Counted from the stretch's first letter, positions 1-8,098 are shown. The stretch is 52,323 nt of DNA from Rhodospirillales bacterium (GCA_007694935.1 REES01000097.1:1-52323), one strand, 5' to 3'. Notes: generated by a model from the letters alone, not told the origin. A program made the numbers and translations.

Positions 1-118
1 ACACCACGTCCTGCCACTTCTCGCCCGGCAGGCGGCTGTTCTCCATGGTGCAGGCGGTGGTACACGCCTGGCAGCCGGTGCAGGTCTCGAGGTCGATCAC
101 CATGCCCCATTTCGTCAT
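1..118 (-). CDS. 4Fe-4S ferredoxin-type subunit of the molybdoenzyme, partial
   Basis: Only the first 39 codons lie in the window; the gene runs off the left edge. The translation opens MTKWGMVIDLETCTGCQACT and contains a C-x2-C-x3-C cluster (CTGCQACTTAC), the hallmark of the electron-transfer B subunit (DmsB/PsrB/PhsB type) of complex iron-sulfur molybdoenzymes. Its ATG overlaps the TGA of the catalytic subunit by four bases (ATGA), so the two are translationally coupled. It should carry electrons between the Mo catalytic subunit and a membrane anchor, which would lie outside the window. Confidence 0.88.
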   Translation of the reverse strand, partial: MTKWGMVIDLETCTGCQACTTACTMENSRLPGEKWQDVV

Positions 119-2610
119 GACGTGGTCCTCCTGTTGATCGGCTCGACCGTGACCGTGCCGGTGTAGTAGCAGGCGAGGCCGGAGATGGGGTCGGAGACGT
201 TGGCGGTCACCTCGGAGCTGTTGCCGGGCAGGCGTCCGACCGCCCAGCGCCCCTGAGCCCAGTGGCCGTGCTCCATGGGGAGGACCAGGGTGTCCGGACG
301 CGCCGGCGGATAGTAGTGAGCGGTGGCGACGATGCTGCCTGCCTCAGAGCTGATCCGGACCCGCCCGCCATGGGCGATGCCGCGGGCCTTGGCGGTCTCG
401 GGGTGGATCTCCAGGTAGATTTCCCCGAAGCCGCCCACCGTCGGTTGGGCCAGCACGATGGATTGCGGCAGGTTGCCGCCGCGTCCCTCGGCATGCACGG
501 GCACCTTGGGGGTGATGAAGTGGAGGTCGCCGCCGCCGGTGTACCGGGGCGCCACCCACTGGATCAGCCCGACCCGGTCCTCCGCAATATCGAGGTGGCT
601 GGAGATGTAGCCGGCATGTTTCTCGAGCAAGCCTGACCGGAACTCGAACTTGCCGGAGGGCGTCTTGAGCAGCTTCTCGCCCACCTCCGCGGCACTGATC
701 GGGATGGTGTAGTCCCGTCCGTCCCAGGTGAGGAACTCACCGCGGACCTGCCGCCACAGGTATGGCTTGCGGTACCACACCCCCTTCTCCACCCAGCTGT
801 CGAAGCTGTCGACGCCGTTGTCGCCGGGCGCGTCGGCAAAGCCCTTGGCAATGTGACGGATCACGTTCCCGGTATCGCCGAGGGCACGGTAGTACGCGCC
901 CATCGGACCCTGCATGCGCTTGCCGATCTCGATCAGGACATCGCCGAACACCTTGGTGTCGTACAGCGGCGGGATCGCCGGCGTGCGCAGCTGGGTCAGT
1001 GGCCAGCCTTCGAACGGATAGGTGGGGGCGTCCTGCAGGCGCTCGAGGTAGGTGTGGTCGGGCAGCACCAGGTCGGCGTACATGGCCGTCTCGCCGGGGA
1101 ACGGCGAGGTATCGATGACGAAGACATCCTTGAGTGCTTCCTCCCAGACCTGCGGTTCCGGCGAGGTCCAGATCGGATTGGTGAGGTAGAACATCGCCGT
1201 GTCCAGCTTGTAGGGCCGGCCGAACAGATGGTTACGGGCGATCTCCTGCATCATCGTCCGGGCCAGTGGCCACGTCTCCGTGCGAGCGAGGTCGATGCGC
1301 GGATGGCGGCCGGACGCTGCCTTGGCGAAGTCATCCATATAGTCGGCGGAATCGACCGGCAGCGGGCCGTAGGGCACTCCCATCTGGTACATCATGCCAC
1401 CCTCGGCAAACAGCGAGCCGGCGAGGGCATTGAGCGCGTGGATCGCCATGCCGTTGTAGACGCCGTTGGTGTGGGACGTCGGGCCCCGTTCCATGATGGC
1501 GATGGCGGGACGGGCGGTGCCGAATTCCCGGGCCACGGTGACGATCTGCTCCACCGGGATGGTGGTGATCTCGGATGCCCAGGCCGGGGTGCGGTCCTTA
1601 AGTTCGAGGTTCCACCAGTCGGCGATGCCGTGGGTCCAGCGCTCCACGAACAGGGACGGCGCGATGTTCTCTCCGGTCCGGAAGCGATTCACCCCGTCGA
1701 CGAAGTCGCCGACGAAGGGCCGGTCCCAAAGACCTTCGGTCAGCATCACATGGGCAATCGCCAGGGCCAGGGCGCCGTCGGTCCCGGGCTTGATGTAGAC
1801 CATGCGGTCGGCGGCCGCCCCCGTGGGCGATAGGCGCACATCCACCACGGTGACGCGGGTCTTGGGGCTCTTGCGCCGCATGTGCCCCCACAACTGCATC
1901 AGATAGTTGTAGGGACGGAACGCCTCCAGGAAGCCGGCGCCGAAGTTCAGGATGTAGTTGGTGTTACGGTAGTCGTAGGCGTTGTAGGAATCGTTGCCGT
2001 CGGTCGCCAGCTTGGCGCGCTTGCTGCCCTCGGCGCAGATGGAGGCATGGCCGATGGCGCCGTTGGGAGTGCCATAGAGGCTGCCGAACGTACCCTGCAG
2101 CCCGGCGCAGGACGCCCCCCAGCCGCGGCCGTACAGCAGGGCGAAGCGATGGGCTTCGTCGCGGTCGCGCAAGGACTGGAGACGCGCCGCCACGGTGTCG
2201 AGCGCCTCGTCCCAGGTGATCGGCACGAAGCGCGGATCCTCGTTCCGGCCCTTGTTGGGGTTGGTCCGCTTCATCGGCCCCTTGAAGCGGTCCGGATCGT
2301 ACAGGATGTAGGTGCCGAGGTGCCCCTTGGGGCACAGCTTGCCGTTGGAGATGGGGTGGTCCAGGGTGCCGTAAATGCTGTGCACCCGCCCGTCGGTGAC
2401 GGTGACATCGATGCCGCAGCGGGCGGGACACTGGTGGCAAACGTTCTTGACGGTGTGGCGCGGTGCGCGCGGCGTTGCCGCCGAAGCCGGCGCCAAGGTG
2501 GTGAGCGGTCCCAGCCCGGGGATGGCAAGGCCCGCGGCGCCGGCGGCGCAGCCGGTCGCCGTGGCGGCCAGGAATCGTCGGCGGGTGGTGATGGGGTTCA
2601 GGCAGTCCAT
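115..2610 (-). CDS. Tat-exported molybdopterin oxidoreductase, PhsA/PsrA/TtrA/ArrA-like catalytic subunit
   Basis: 831 residues. A twin-arginine signal (TRRRFLA, residues 9-15) is followed by an Ala/Gly-rich hydrophobic stretch, so the enzyme is exported folded to the periplasm. An N-terminal 4Fe-4S site is C58, C61, C65 and C93 (C-x2-C-x3-C-x27-C). C192 in the segment HASICAEGSK sits where Cys-ligated Mo enzymes of the polysulfide/thiosulfate/tetrathionate/arsenate group carry the Mo ligand. The C-terminal third has the bis-MGD-binding domain features expected of the DMSO reductase superfamily. A GAGAGGA ribosome site lies upstream of the ATG. Cofactor genes mobA and mobB lie just upstream on the same strand. 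The substrate cannot be read from sequence; a sulfur-compound or arsenate reductase is most likely, and an oxidase or menaquinone-linked role is possible. Confidence 0.85.
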   Translation of the reverse strand: MDCLNPITTRRRFLAATATGCAAGAAGLAIPGLGPLTTLAPASAATPRAPRHTVKNVCHQCPARCGIDVTVTDGRVHSIYGTLDHPISNGKLCPKGHLGTYILYDPDRFKGPMKRTNPNKGRNEDPRFVPITWDEALDTVAARLQSLRDRDEAHRFALLYGRGWGASCAGLQGTFGSLYGTPNGAIGHASICAEGSKRAKLATDGNDSYNAYDYRNTNYILNFGAGFLEAFRPYNYLMQLWGHMRRKSPKTRVTVVDVRLSPTGAAADRMVYIKPGTDGALALAIAHVMLTEGLWDRPFVGDFVDGVNRFRTGENIAPSLFVERWTHGIADWWNLELKDRTPAWASEITTIPVEQIVTVAREFGTARPAIAIMERGPTSHTNGVYNGMAIHALNALAGSLFAEGGMMYQMGVPYGPLPVDSADYMDDFAKAASGRHPRIDLARTETWPLARTMMQEIARNHLFGRPYKLDTAMFYLTNPIWTSPEPQVWEEALKDVFVIDTSPFPGETAMYADLVLPDHTYLERLQDAPTYPFEGWPLTQLRTPAIPPLYDTKVFGDVLIEIGKRMQGPMGAYYRALGDTGNVIRHIAKGFADAPGDNGVDSFDSWVEKGVWYRKPYLWRQVRGEFLTWDGRDYTIPISAAEVGEKLLKTPSGKFEFRSGLLEKHAGYISSHLDIAEDRVGLIQWVAPRYTGGGDLHFITPKVPVHAEGRGGNLPQSIVLAQPTVGGFGEIYLEIHPETAKARGIAHGGRVRISSEAGSIVATAHYYPPARPDTLVLPMEHGHWAQGRWAVGRLPGNSSEVTANVSDPISGLACYYTGTVTVEPINRRTTS

Positions 2611-3160
2611 GGCCTCGCGTTCCTCTCCGCACGGTTGGGGGAGGGTGAGCGGACCACACCGCCGTTGTTGTCGCGGGCAGAGAGCCCCCGAGGTCGCGCA
2701 AGCCCTTACGGGCCGCCGCGATCGACGGGTCGCCAGACGCCAACTACTTCCTCCCAGATTCTTTTTTGTCTTTGGCGAAGGCGGTCTTGCCGATGATGGT
2801 CACCGACTTCGCGATCACCGCCATCGGGCGGCGCAGTTTTTTTATGTTTCTTGTCAAGCCCTGCGTTGTCCAAAAAACATAACAGAGCGCGCGCGTGTTT
2901 CCAACAGCGCTTTTTACCTCAAACAGGGGTGAGAGCGTCTTGCAGTCGCAGAAAAGGCAACGCTTACCTTAGCTGACGCTGGGGATATTGGGTCGCGCAC
3001 TCGTATTTGTGTGCGGCTAAGATGCTATGATAACCGGAGGTGTGCGCTCAGGTACTCGCTGCCGCAGCCGCTTTCTGCAATCCGCCCCCTTCACCGAGGC
3101 GCGATTTTTTTTTCGTTGCCGGGTGACTGACCCGTCGCAGCCGTGCAATCCGCGGCCGAC
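2611..3160. other. Intergenic region upstream of the molybdoenzyme operon
   Basis: No convincing gene is seen on either strand. The stretch around 2840-2900 is much richer in A/T than its surroundings, with runs of T and A, and is the likely promoter zone for the minus-strand molybdoenzyme operon. A TTGACA hexamer can be read on the minus strand near 2850-2860 but has no well-spaced -10 partner. An oxygen- or metal-responsive operator may be present, but no dyad could be assigned with confidence. Confidence 0.4.
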
Positions 3161-3313
3161 TCAGCCGATCAAATGCCCGGCGACGCCGACCGCCAGCATG
3201 GCGAACGCGCCGCCAACCGCGGCGAGGGTTGCAAAAACCATTAGCCGTGTCGCCTTGGGGGCAAATTCGGCGAGGCGGGACTCCAACGATGGCGCACTCG
3301 AGGTGGAGGACAT
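3161..3313 (-). CDS. Small single-pass membrane protein, 50 residues
   Basis: The ATG at 3313 is preceded by a clear CAGGAGTG ribosome site, which decides this start over one 20 codons upstream. The product begins MSSTSSAPSLESRLAEF, then has one hydrophobic helix at about residues 24-48 (MVFATLAAVGGAFAML...), ending HLIG. It is a basic-juxtamembrane single-span peptide. Family unknown. It lies on the same strand as mobAB and the molybdoenzyme, about 550 bases upstream of the latter, so a link to that respiratory complex is possible but unproven. Confidence 0.6.
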   Translation of the reverse strand: MSSTSSAPSLESRLAEFAPKATRLMVFATLAAVGGAFAMLAVGVAGHLIG

Positions 3314-3600
3314 GTCGGTACACTCCTGAGAAGGGCGCTGCGGCGGTGCGTCAACCAAGCCGGCAATCCGCACCGCACTGCGACAATACGCGCCGCAAGG
3401 ATTTTTGCAAAGCGATATTCGCGTATCCGGATCAACGTGAGGGGCGCCGGGACCGCCTGCCGGCCGCCGGCGCTCCGCCGCCTCAGCCCGCCGCGCGCCA
3501 GGTCCCGGCCCGATACCGCCTCATGTCCCGGTCCCGCTCTCGCGACTGCTGCGAGCCCATCCGGCTTCCGGCCGCCGAACGGCGTCGATGCGGACCGAAC

Positions 3601-4110
3601 TCACCGACCATCGGGCGCGAGGCCCAGATGAACGACGACGAACGCCGCGATGGCGTCGACGTCGTCGAGGCCGAGCACCGGCACGCTGGTGCCCTCAAGT
3701 GTCCCGTCGGTCGCCACCGCAACGATCGCGGGATCGCCACGGCACAGCAGCGGCATGCCGAGGACGGGGCGGTGCACCTCCAGTTTGTCATGGCCGAGAT
3801 GCTTGAACCCCTCGACCATGACCAGATCCACCGGCGTCATGTGGTGCAGCAGGTCGGCGAGCGACGGCTCCGGATGGCCGCGGAGTTCATGCATCAGGGT
3901 CCATCGGCTGGCGGAGACCAGGACCACATCGGTGGCACCGGCTTCGCGGTGGCGGTAGGTATCCTTGCCCGGCTTGTCGAGATCGACGCGGTCGTGGGTA
4001 TGCTTGACGGTGGACACGGTGAGGCCGAGCCGGATCAGCCGCGGCAGCAGCGTCACCATCAGCGTGGTCTTGCCGCTGCCGCTCCAACCGGCGAGGCCGA
4101 ACACTTTCAT
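3601..4110 (-). CDS. mobB: Molybdopterin-guanine dinucleotide biosynthesis protein MobB
   Basis: 169 residues starting MKVFGLAGWSGSGKTT. The P-loop (GWSGSGKTT, residues 8-16) and the following STVKHTHD segment are diagnostic of MobB, the GTP-binding adaptor that assists MobA in attaching GMP to molybdopterin. Its ATG overlaps the mobA TGA in an ATGA junction, so it is the second gene of a mobA-mobB operon. Longer in-frame versions starting upstream would run through mobA and are not real. The nearby Mo enzyme is the obvious local customer for bis-MGD. Confidence 0.93.
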   Translation of the reverse strand: MKVFGLAGWSGSGKTTLMVTLLPRLIRLGLTVSTVKHTHDRVDLDKPGKDTYRHREAGATDVVLVSASRWTLMHELRGHPEPSLADLLHHMTPVDLVMVEGFKHLGHDKLEVHRPVLGMPLLCRGDPAIVAVATDGTLEGTSVPVLGLDDVDAIAAFVVVHLGLAPDGR

Positions 4111-4775
4111 GGCGATCGCCGGGACACGGCAGGACCGGCGGTTCCGGCGGCCGCCGTCAGCCGGGCCTCTGCCTCGGCCAGATCCTCGGGCGTGTTGACG
4201 TTGAAGAACGGGTCGCCGTCGCCGGTCGGGAACGCCACGGTCGCCACCCGACAGCGGGCGGTCCAGGCGTCGACCTTGCGCATACCCTCCCCGATCATGG
4301 CCTGGCGGAGGGGGGCCGCGAGTGGGACCGGCCACAGGCCGAACACCGGATGGGTCCGCCCGCCGGACGCGGCGAGTGCCAGGTCCGCCCCTTCCAGTTC
4401 CACCGCTTGTTGCAGGCGCGCCACCAGGTCGCTTGGCAGGAACGGAGTATCGGTCGCGAAGGTGGCGACGAACCGGCATTCCGGCAGGTGCCGCTCCGCC
4501 CACTCCAGGCCGGTGAGGATGCCCGCCAGCGGCCCCTGGAAGCCGCCGATGACGTCCGCCACCACCGGCAGGCCGAACCGCCGGAACCGGGCGGGATCAC
4601 CGCCGGCATTGATCAGCAGATGGGGCACCTGCGGCGCCGCCCGGGCCAGCACCCGCTCCAGCAAAGTGTCCCCGCCGATCCGCTGCAGGCACTTGTCGCC
4701 GCCGCCGAGGCGCCGGGCCTGGCCGCCCGCCAGCAGCACGCCCAGGACCGGGGGACCGGGGTCAATCCCGGTCAT
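4107..4775 (-). CDS. mobA: Molybdenum cofactor guanylyltransferase MobA
   Basis: 222 residues from the ATG at 4775. The N-terminal nucleotidyltransferase signature LLAGGQARRLGGGDK (residues 14-28) binds GTP. Later motifs include FATDTPFLP, carrying the Mg-binding Asp, and the C-terminal FFNVNTPEDL typical of MobA. It transfers GMP to Mo-molybdopterin to make MGD in the cytoplasm. The open frame extends further upstream, but those 35 codons overlap a transposase remnant in another frame and lack a good ribosome site, so the shorter start is preferred. Confidence 0.93.
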   Translation of the reverse strand: MTGIDPGPPVLGVLLAGGQARRLGGGDKCLQRIGGDTLLERVLARAAPQVPHLLINAGGDPARFRRFGLPVVADVIGGFQGPLAGILTGLEWAERHLPECRFVATFATDTPFLPSDLVARLQQAVELEGADLALAASGGRTHPVFGLWPVPLAAPLRQAMIGEGMRKVDAWTARCRVATVAFPTGDGDPFFNVNTPEDLAEAEARLTAAAGTAGPAVSRRSP

Positions 4776-4827
4776 AGTGCACCGGCCGCAATCACCGAGC
4801 GACTCCGCGTTCGTTCGCGATCTGCAT

Positions 4828-4908
4828 TCATGGCCGGCCGCTTGCATCCAACAGCGCGACAGTTTCCCGCTTGAACTCATCCGTGATACTGCGGCACGGC
4901 TTCGTCAT
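4828..4908 (-). pseudogene. N-terminal remnant of an IS3-family OrfA transposase
   Basis: A 26-codon frame begins with a good ribosome site (AGGAGGG) and ATG at 4908. It reads MTKPCRSITDEFKRET, then VALLDASGRP, then TGA. The segment DEFKRETVALLxxSGRP is the conserved opening of IS3-group OrfA helix-turn-helix proteins, which normally continue for another 60-70 residues. No OrfB or terminal repeat is seen, so this is a scar of an old insertion immediately upstream of mobA. Assignment rests on a short match from memory. Confidence 0.55.
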
Positions 4909-5036
4909 CAAACCACCCTCCTGCTTTTTCCTGAGCTTAGCAAAGGTGTCCACCAGGTCGAGAGAGGTTCAGGCCGCGAAACTTGCTTTTGACGGACGAC
5001 GATCGAAACATGTTACTTAAGGGAATGAGGTGCACA

Positions 5037-5213
5037 GTGTCCGTCAAGCAGAAGGCGATGACCCCGCGGGAGAAGATGCAGGCGTACCGGGCGCGGATGC
5101 GCGCGGGCGGGCTGCGGCCGGTGCAGATCTGGGTGCCGGATGTGCGGTCCCCGGCGTTCGTCGCCGAGGCCCGGCGGCAGTCCCTGCGCGCCAGCGCTCA
5201 CGCGGGCGCGTCA
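5037..5213 (+). pseudogene. Truncated DUF3018 (MazE-family) antitoxin
   Basis: A GTG at 5037, six bases after GAGGTG, opens a frame containing MQAYRARMRAGGLRPVQIWV, then PDVRSPAFVAEARRQS. This is the DNA-binding N-terminal half of DUF3018/MazE-like antitoxins. The family's acidic C-terminal toxin-binding tail is missing: after RRQSL the frame degenerates and runs into the 3' end of the convergent FMN reductase gene. No mazF toxin is adjacent. Most likely a decayed orphan left by loss of a toxin-antitoxin module. Confidence 0.6.
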
Positions 5214-5855
5214 TGGGGCGTCGCGTTGCGACGGATCGCGGGCGAAGGCCGCCGTCGTCGCCGCGTTGCCTTCCGCGCGTTGACGGCGCGCGGCCTCGGC
5301 CCACCACTCCAACTGCGCCAGCGTGCGCCCCACATAGGCGTTCCAGTTGTCCGCGTCCGAGGTCCAGACTCCCTCCGGATCCAGCGCCTCCTGCACCTTG
5401 GGGATATGCGTCATGGCCGATACCGGCAGGCAGCCCAGCTCTGACAGGAAACCACGCATGCCCACGGCCGCGCGCACCCCGCCCCACTGGCCGGCCGAAT
5501 AGGTCACGATGGCGCTGGGCTTCCAGGAAAAGCGCGAAGCGCCGAAGTGGTTGAGAAGATGGGCCAGCGCAGGGCTCATCGAATGATTGTATTCCGGGCT
5601 GATCATCACGTACCCGTCCACTGCGGTGATCGCCGTGGCGAGATCTTCGAGCGCTTGCGGCGCCCGGCCTTCGGCATAGGCGAAGTGCGGCTTGAAAACG
5701 CCATGCGTGTGGAAGTCGAGTGGATCGACAACCTCGACACCGTGGCCGCGCCCCGCCAGCAAGCTGCGGCACAGTCTGCTGACACGAAGGCCCAGCCGCG
5801 CCGGGCGAGGCGGTGTGCTGTCGCGCGCCGATCCCAGGAAGACAAGGAAGTCCAT
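5211..5855 (-). CDS. NADPH-dependent FMN reductase family protein
   Basis: 214 residues with a flavodoxin-like fold. The N-terminal GSARDSTPPRPARLGLRV replaces the usual GSxRxxS phosphate-binding loop, and the mid-protein SPEYNHSMSPALAHLLNHF motif is the family's FMN-contacting signature, followed by YSAGQWGG. Such proteins reduce FMN, quinones or azo compounds with NAD(P)H in the cytoplasm. No strong ribosome site precedes the ATG at 5855. The gene stands alone between two gene remnants, so no pathway can be inferred from context. Confidence 0.85.
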   Translation of the reverse strand: MDFLVFLGSARDSTPPRPARLGLRVSRLCRSLLAGRGHGVEVVDPLDFHTHGVFKPHFAYAEGRAPQALEDLATAITAVDGYVMISPEYNHSMSPALAHLLNHFGASRFSWKPSAIVTYSAGQWGGVRAAVGMRGFLSELGCLPVSAMTHIPKVQEALDPEGVWTSDADNWNAYVGRTLAQLEWWAEAARRQRAEGNAATTAAFARDPSQRDAP

Positions 5856-5959
5856 GACCGTCAGGTAGCGCAGGGAGACGTGGCGCTCAAGTCGGCCGTG
5901 TCCGGCTCCACGCCGCCGGTATCGCCGATGCGGTGCCGAACCCGGCCCGGGTGGCGCTC

Positions 5960-6062
5960 AACCCGAGTGAACCACGCCGTCGAAGAGAGCGAGCGATGGC
6001 GTGTGATCACCCTCATCGTCGCATATTTCCGAGCAACCGGACAGGAACGGGCGGCCGAGCCG
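5960..6062 (+). pseudogene. Remnant of the gene that normally precedes DUF2283, copy 1
   Basis: A short open stretch reads NHAVEESERWRVITLIVAYF, then RATGQERAA. The DNA from about 5979 is nearly the same, base for base, as the minus-strand DNA just upstream of the DUF2283 gene at 37305-37541. Only the C-terminal end of the coding sequence is present and no DUF2283 gene follows here. It is probably the tail of a small DUF4258-like or toxin-like protein; the family name is uncertain. Confidence 0.45.
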
Positions 6063-6138
6063 CCCGAGGGGGGTGGGGAACGCCCGCGGGCGATGACGAT
6101 GGCGGGCCCTGGCTCTCCCGCATGCGGCGGAGCGGCGC

Positions 6139-6774
6139 CTACTCCATCAGGGCCTCGGCAATGGCGGCCGAAAACTCGGGAATGTCGTCTGGAATGCGCG
6201 AAGTGATGAGATTGCCGTCCCGGACGACCGGCATATCGAGATACCGTCCACCAGCCGCCGTCACTTCATCGGCCACGCCGGCGTAACACGTCACGTCTCG
6301 GCCCTCAAGAACACCTGCTTCAATCAGAACCTGCGGACCGTGGCAAATAGCCGCAGTCGGCTTGCCCGACTCGAAGAACTCCTTGGCGAAGGTGACAACC
6401 TCTTCGTGCTGCCGAAGCCGGTCCGGCGACTGACCGCCCGGGATCACCAGCGCATCGAAGTCATCGACCTGGACGTCGGTGACGGACTTCTCAACGATTG
6501 CCGTCATCTGGCTGTTGTAGGCGGTGACGATGCCGGGCTCGACCCCGATTACCGTCGCCGTGGCGCCTCTGTTGAGGAGGTACGCCATGGGCATGAACGT
6601 CTCAGCATCCTGGAAGCCTTCTCCAAGCAGGATGGCAACGTGCTTGCCGCTAAGGTCGGTAGCCTCCCCGCTTTCGGCCTTGGCCGCGGGGCTCCCGGAC
6701 GCGGCGGCGAGAAATACGGTTGCGACCATGGCCGCGGCGATGGCCGGATAACGTCTCTGTTGTTCCCGGATCAT
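6139..6774 (-). CDS. Exported DJ-1/PfpI family protein
   Basis: 211 residues from the ATG at 6774, preceded by a GGGAGAAT ribosome site (a start 12 codons upstream has none). Residues 1-34 form a cleavable signal peptide (basic MIREQQRR, hydrophobic core, AAKA cleavage region), which is unusual because most DJ-1/PfpI proteins are cytoplasmic. The catalytic nucleophile is C144 in AAICHGP, with E52 in LLGEGFQDAE as the conserved acid. Members act as proteases, glyoxalases/deglycases or chaperones, and the specific activity is not predictable. It stands alone on the minus strand. Confidence 0.87.
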   Translation of the reverse strand: MIREQQRRYPAIAAAMVATVFLAAASGSPAAKAESGEATDLSGKHVAILLGEGFQDAETFMPMAYLLNRGATATVIGVEPGIVTAYNSQMTAIVEKSVTDVQVDDFDALVIPGGQSPDRLRQHEEVVTFAKEFFESGKPTAAICHGPQVLIEAGVLEGRDVTCYAGVADEVTAAGGRYLDMPVVRDGNLITSRIPDDIPEFSAAIAEALME

Positions 6775-7316
6775 GGCATTCTCCCATCGGTGTCTGACCG
6801 TGCTGGCCACGCCCAGCGCAGGCGTGGATGCTTACCAAACGTAACCGGTCGCCGACCGTTCCGATGGTTCTCTCAATCGGCGTGCACAACAGCCCCGGGA
6901 TCGGCGTCCAATACGGCCCCACACCGAGGGTAGAGTGCGTGGCGCTGTCCAGGCAGTCCACGGGATGCCCCCCGCCCGGGCGCCGACGCGACGGCCGATG
7001 GACGTTCTTCCACGACCACTTTTCCCTTCCGGTCGATTGCGGCGCGGAGAAGCCCACCTATGTCCTCGAGCCCTGAACCCGCGCGCGAAGCGATGACCGC
7101 GCGAACGGAAGCCCCGCCGGCTCGTGCGATTGGCAGGTGATCGGACTGCAGCGCTCCATTCGGGAGTGGGCGATGCGGCAGGGCTGGGGCGGAAGACCGG
7201 TGCGCATCGCGCAGGCGGAGGGGATCCTGGTGGCGGCGTTGGGGATGTTGGCGGGGTAGTCTGGGTATATGGGCGCGACGGCCGATCGCCCGCCGCGAAG
7301 CGTCAACTGCGGTGGT
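6775..7316. other. Intergenic region between DJ-1 and higA
   Basis: No credible gene is seen. The left part holds the promoter and ribosome site of the DJ-1 gene. The right part (7152-7270) holds the first copy of a dispersed repeat listed separately. The stretch 6830-7130 contains only low-quality frames on both strands and no recognisable motif. Confidence 0.5.
7152..7270 (+). repeat. Dispersed ~115-bp repeat, copy A (downstream of higA)
   Basis: Aligns with copies at 7981-8098 and 10991-11106 in the same orientation. The best conserved core is GGTGCGCATCGC, then CAGGCGGAGGGGATCCTG, and the right end shares CGGCGGGGT. One frame reads SIREWAMRQGWGGRPVRI, then AQAEGILVA, and related peptides can be read from the other copies. 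They could therefore be fragments of one coding sequence or a non-coding element that happens to stay open. No match to a known IS or REP family was recognised. Confidence 0.7.
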
Positions 7317-7670
7317 TCAGGCAGCGCGTGGGCTGACCTCGGCATTCACCCGGTCGGCCAGTGACGCCTTCGCCATCGCGAGATCGTAAGCCGATTGCAG
7401 GTTCACCCAGAACTCCGGCGTCGTGCCAAAGTAGCGCGCCAGCCTGAGCGCCGTGTCAGCGGAGATCGCGCGCCGACCCAGCACAATGTCATTGAGCCGC
7501 GAGCGCGTCACCTTGATCGCGTTGGCGAGGGCATAGACACTGATTCCCAGCGGCTCGAGGAACTCGCCGCGCAAGATTTCGCCGGGCGTGACCGGCGGCA
7601 ACCGCTCGCCGCTCGTCACCTCGCCGAAATCGGTCCGCCCTCGATCCACGTCCTCACGATTGATGCTCAT
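7317..7670 (-). CDS. higA: HigA-type antitoxin, XRE helix-turn-helix
   Basis: 117 residues from the ATG at 7670, with GGGGAT upstream. The sequence PVTPGEILRGEFLEPLGIS, then VYALANAIKVTRSRLNDIV and an FGTTPEFWVNLQ tail, is diagnostic of the HigA/VapI antidote family. It neutralises HigB and represses the operon by binding its promoter. The gene starts four bases after the higB stop codon, giving the toxin-first order typical of higBA. Repeat copies lie on both sides of the pair. Confidence 0.92.
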   Translation of the reverse strand: MSINREDVDRGRTDFGEVTSGERLPPVTPGEILRGEFLEPLGISVYALANAIKVTRSRLNDIVLGRRAISADTALRLARYFGTTPEFWVNLQSAYDLAMAKASLADRVNAEVSPRAA

Positions 7671-7674
7671 GCTG

Positions 7675-7962
7675 TCATCCCCGATGGTAGTCCACGATCT
7701 CGACATCCCATGCCTCACTGTTGCGCCAGACGAAGCAGAGCCGCCACTGGTCGTTGACGCGGATGCTCATCTGTCCGCTCCGATCGCCTTTCAACGCTTC
7801 CAGGCGATTGCCGGGCGGCACGCGCAGATCGTCGAGCGCATGCGCGGCGTCGAGAATTTGCAGCTTCGCTCGTGCCCGCCGGCCGATCTGCGGGTCGAGT
7901 CCCTTGACCCCGTGCCCCGCGAACTGTGCGGCGGTCCGCTTGTCGGCGAAGCTCTTGATCAC
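7675..7962 (-). CDS. higB: HigB-type toxin, RelE superfamily mRNA interferase
   Basis: 95 residues, full family length, beginning MIKSFADKRTAAQFAGHGVK. Conserved features are the LNALDDLRVPPGNRLE-like stretch (here AAHALDDLRVPPGNRLEALK), the SIRVNDQWRLCFVW core and the C-terminal VEIVDYH, all characteristic of HigB/GraT ribosome-dependent endonucleases. It would cleave mRNA at the ribosomal A site when HigA is degraded. It is the first gene of the higBA operon. Copy B of the local repeat lies 19 bases upstream, within the expected promoter. Confidence 0.92.
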   Translation of the reverse strand: MIKSFADKRTAAQFAGHGVKGLDPQIGRRARAKLQILDAAHALDDLRVPPGNRLEALKGDRSGQMSIRVNDQWRLCFVWRNSEAWDVEIVDYHRG

Positions 7963-7980
7963 GAGCGAGCGTACCGGGAC

Positions 7981-8098
7981 ACGGTACGTTTGTCAATGGC
8001 GACGCGCCAAGGCTTGGGCGGCAGGCCGGTGCGCATCGCTCAGGCGGAGGGGATCCTGATGGCGGGTTGGGCGTGCCGGCGGGGTGGTATGGGTATGG
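7981..8098 (+). repeat. Dispersed ~115-bp repeat, copy B (upstream of higB)
   Basis: Second copy of the repeat described at 7152. It shares the run CCGGTGCGCATCGC, then TCAGGCGGAGGGGATCCTG with one or two changes, and the right end CGGCGGGGTGGTATGGGTAT. It is in the same orientation as copy A, so higBA is bracketed by direct repeats about 830 bases apart. It overlaps the probable higBA promoter. Confidence 0.7.

Noticed and set aside
853-1833. Long plus-strand open frame of 326 codons inside the molybdoenzyme gene
   Set aside because: It is an antisense shadow of the clearly homologous minus-strand gene; its product is Gly/Arg/His-rich with no family features.
2840-2900. FNR/CRP-type operator in the molybdoenzyme promoter
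   Set aside because: AT-rich but no convincing TTGAT-N4-ATCAA or similar dyad could be read.
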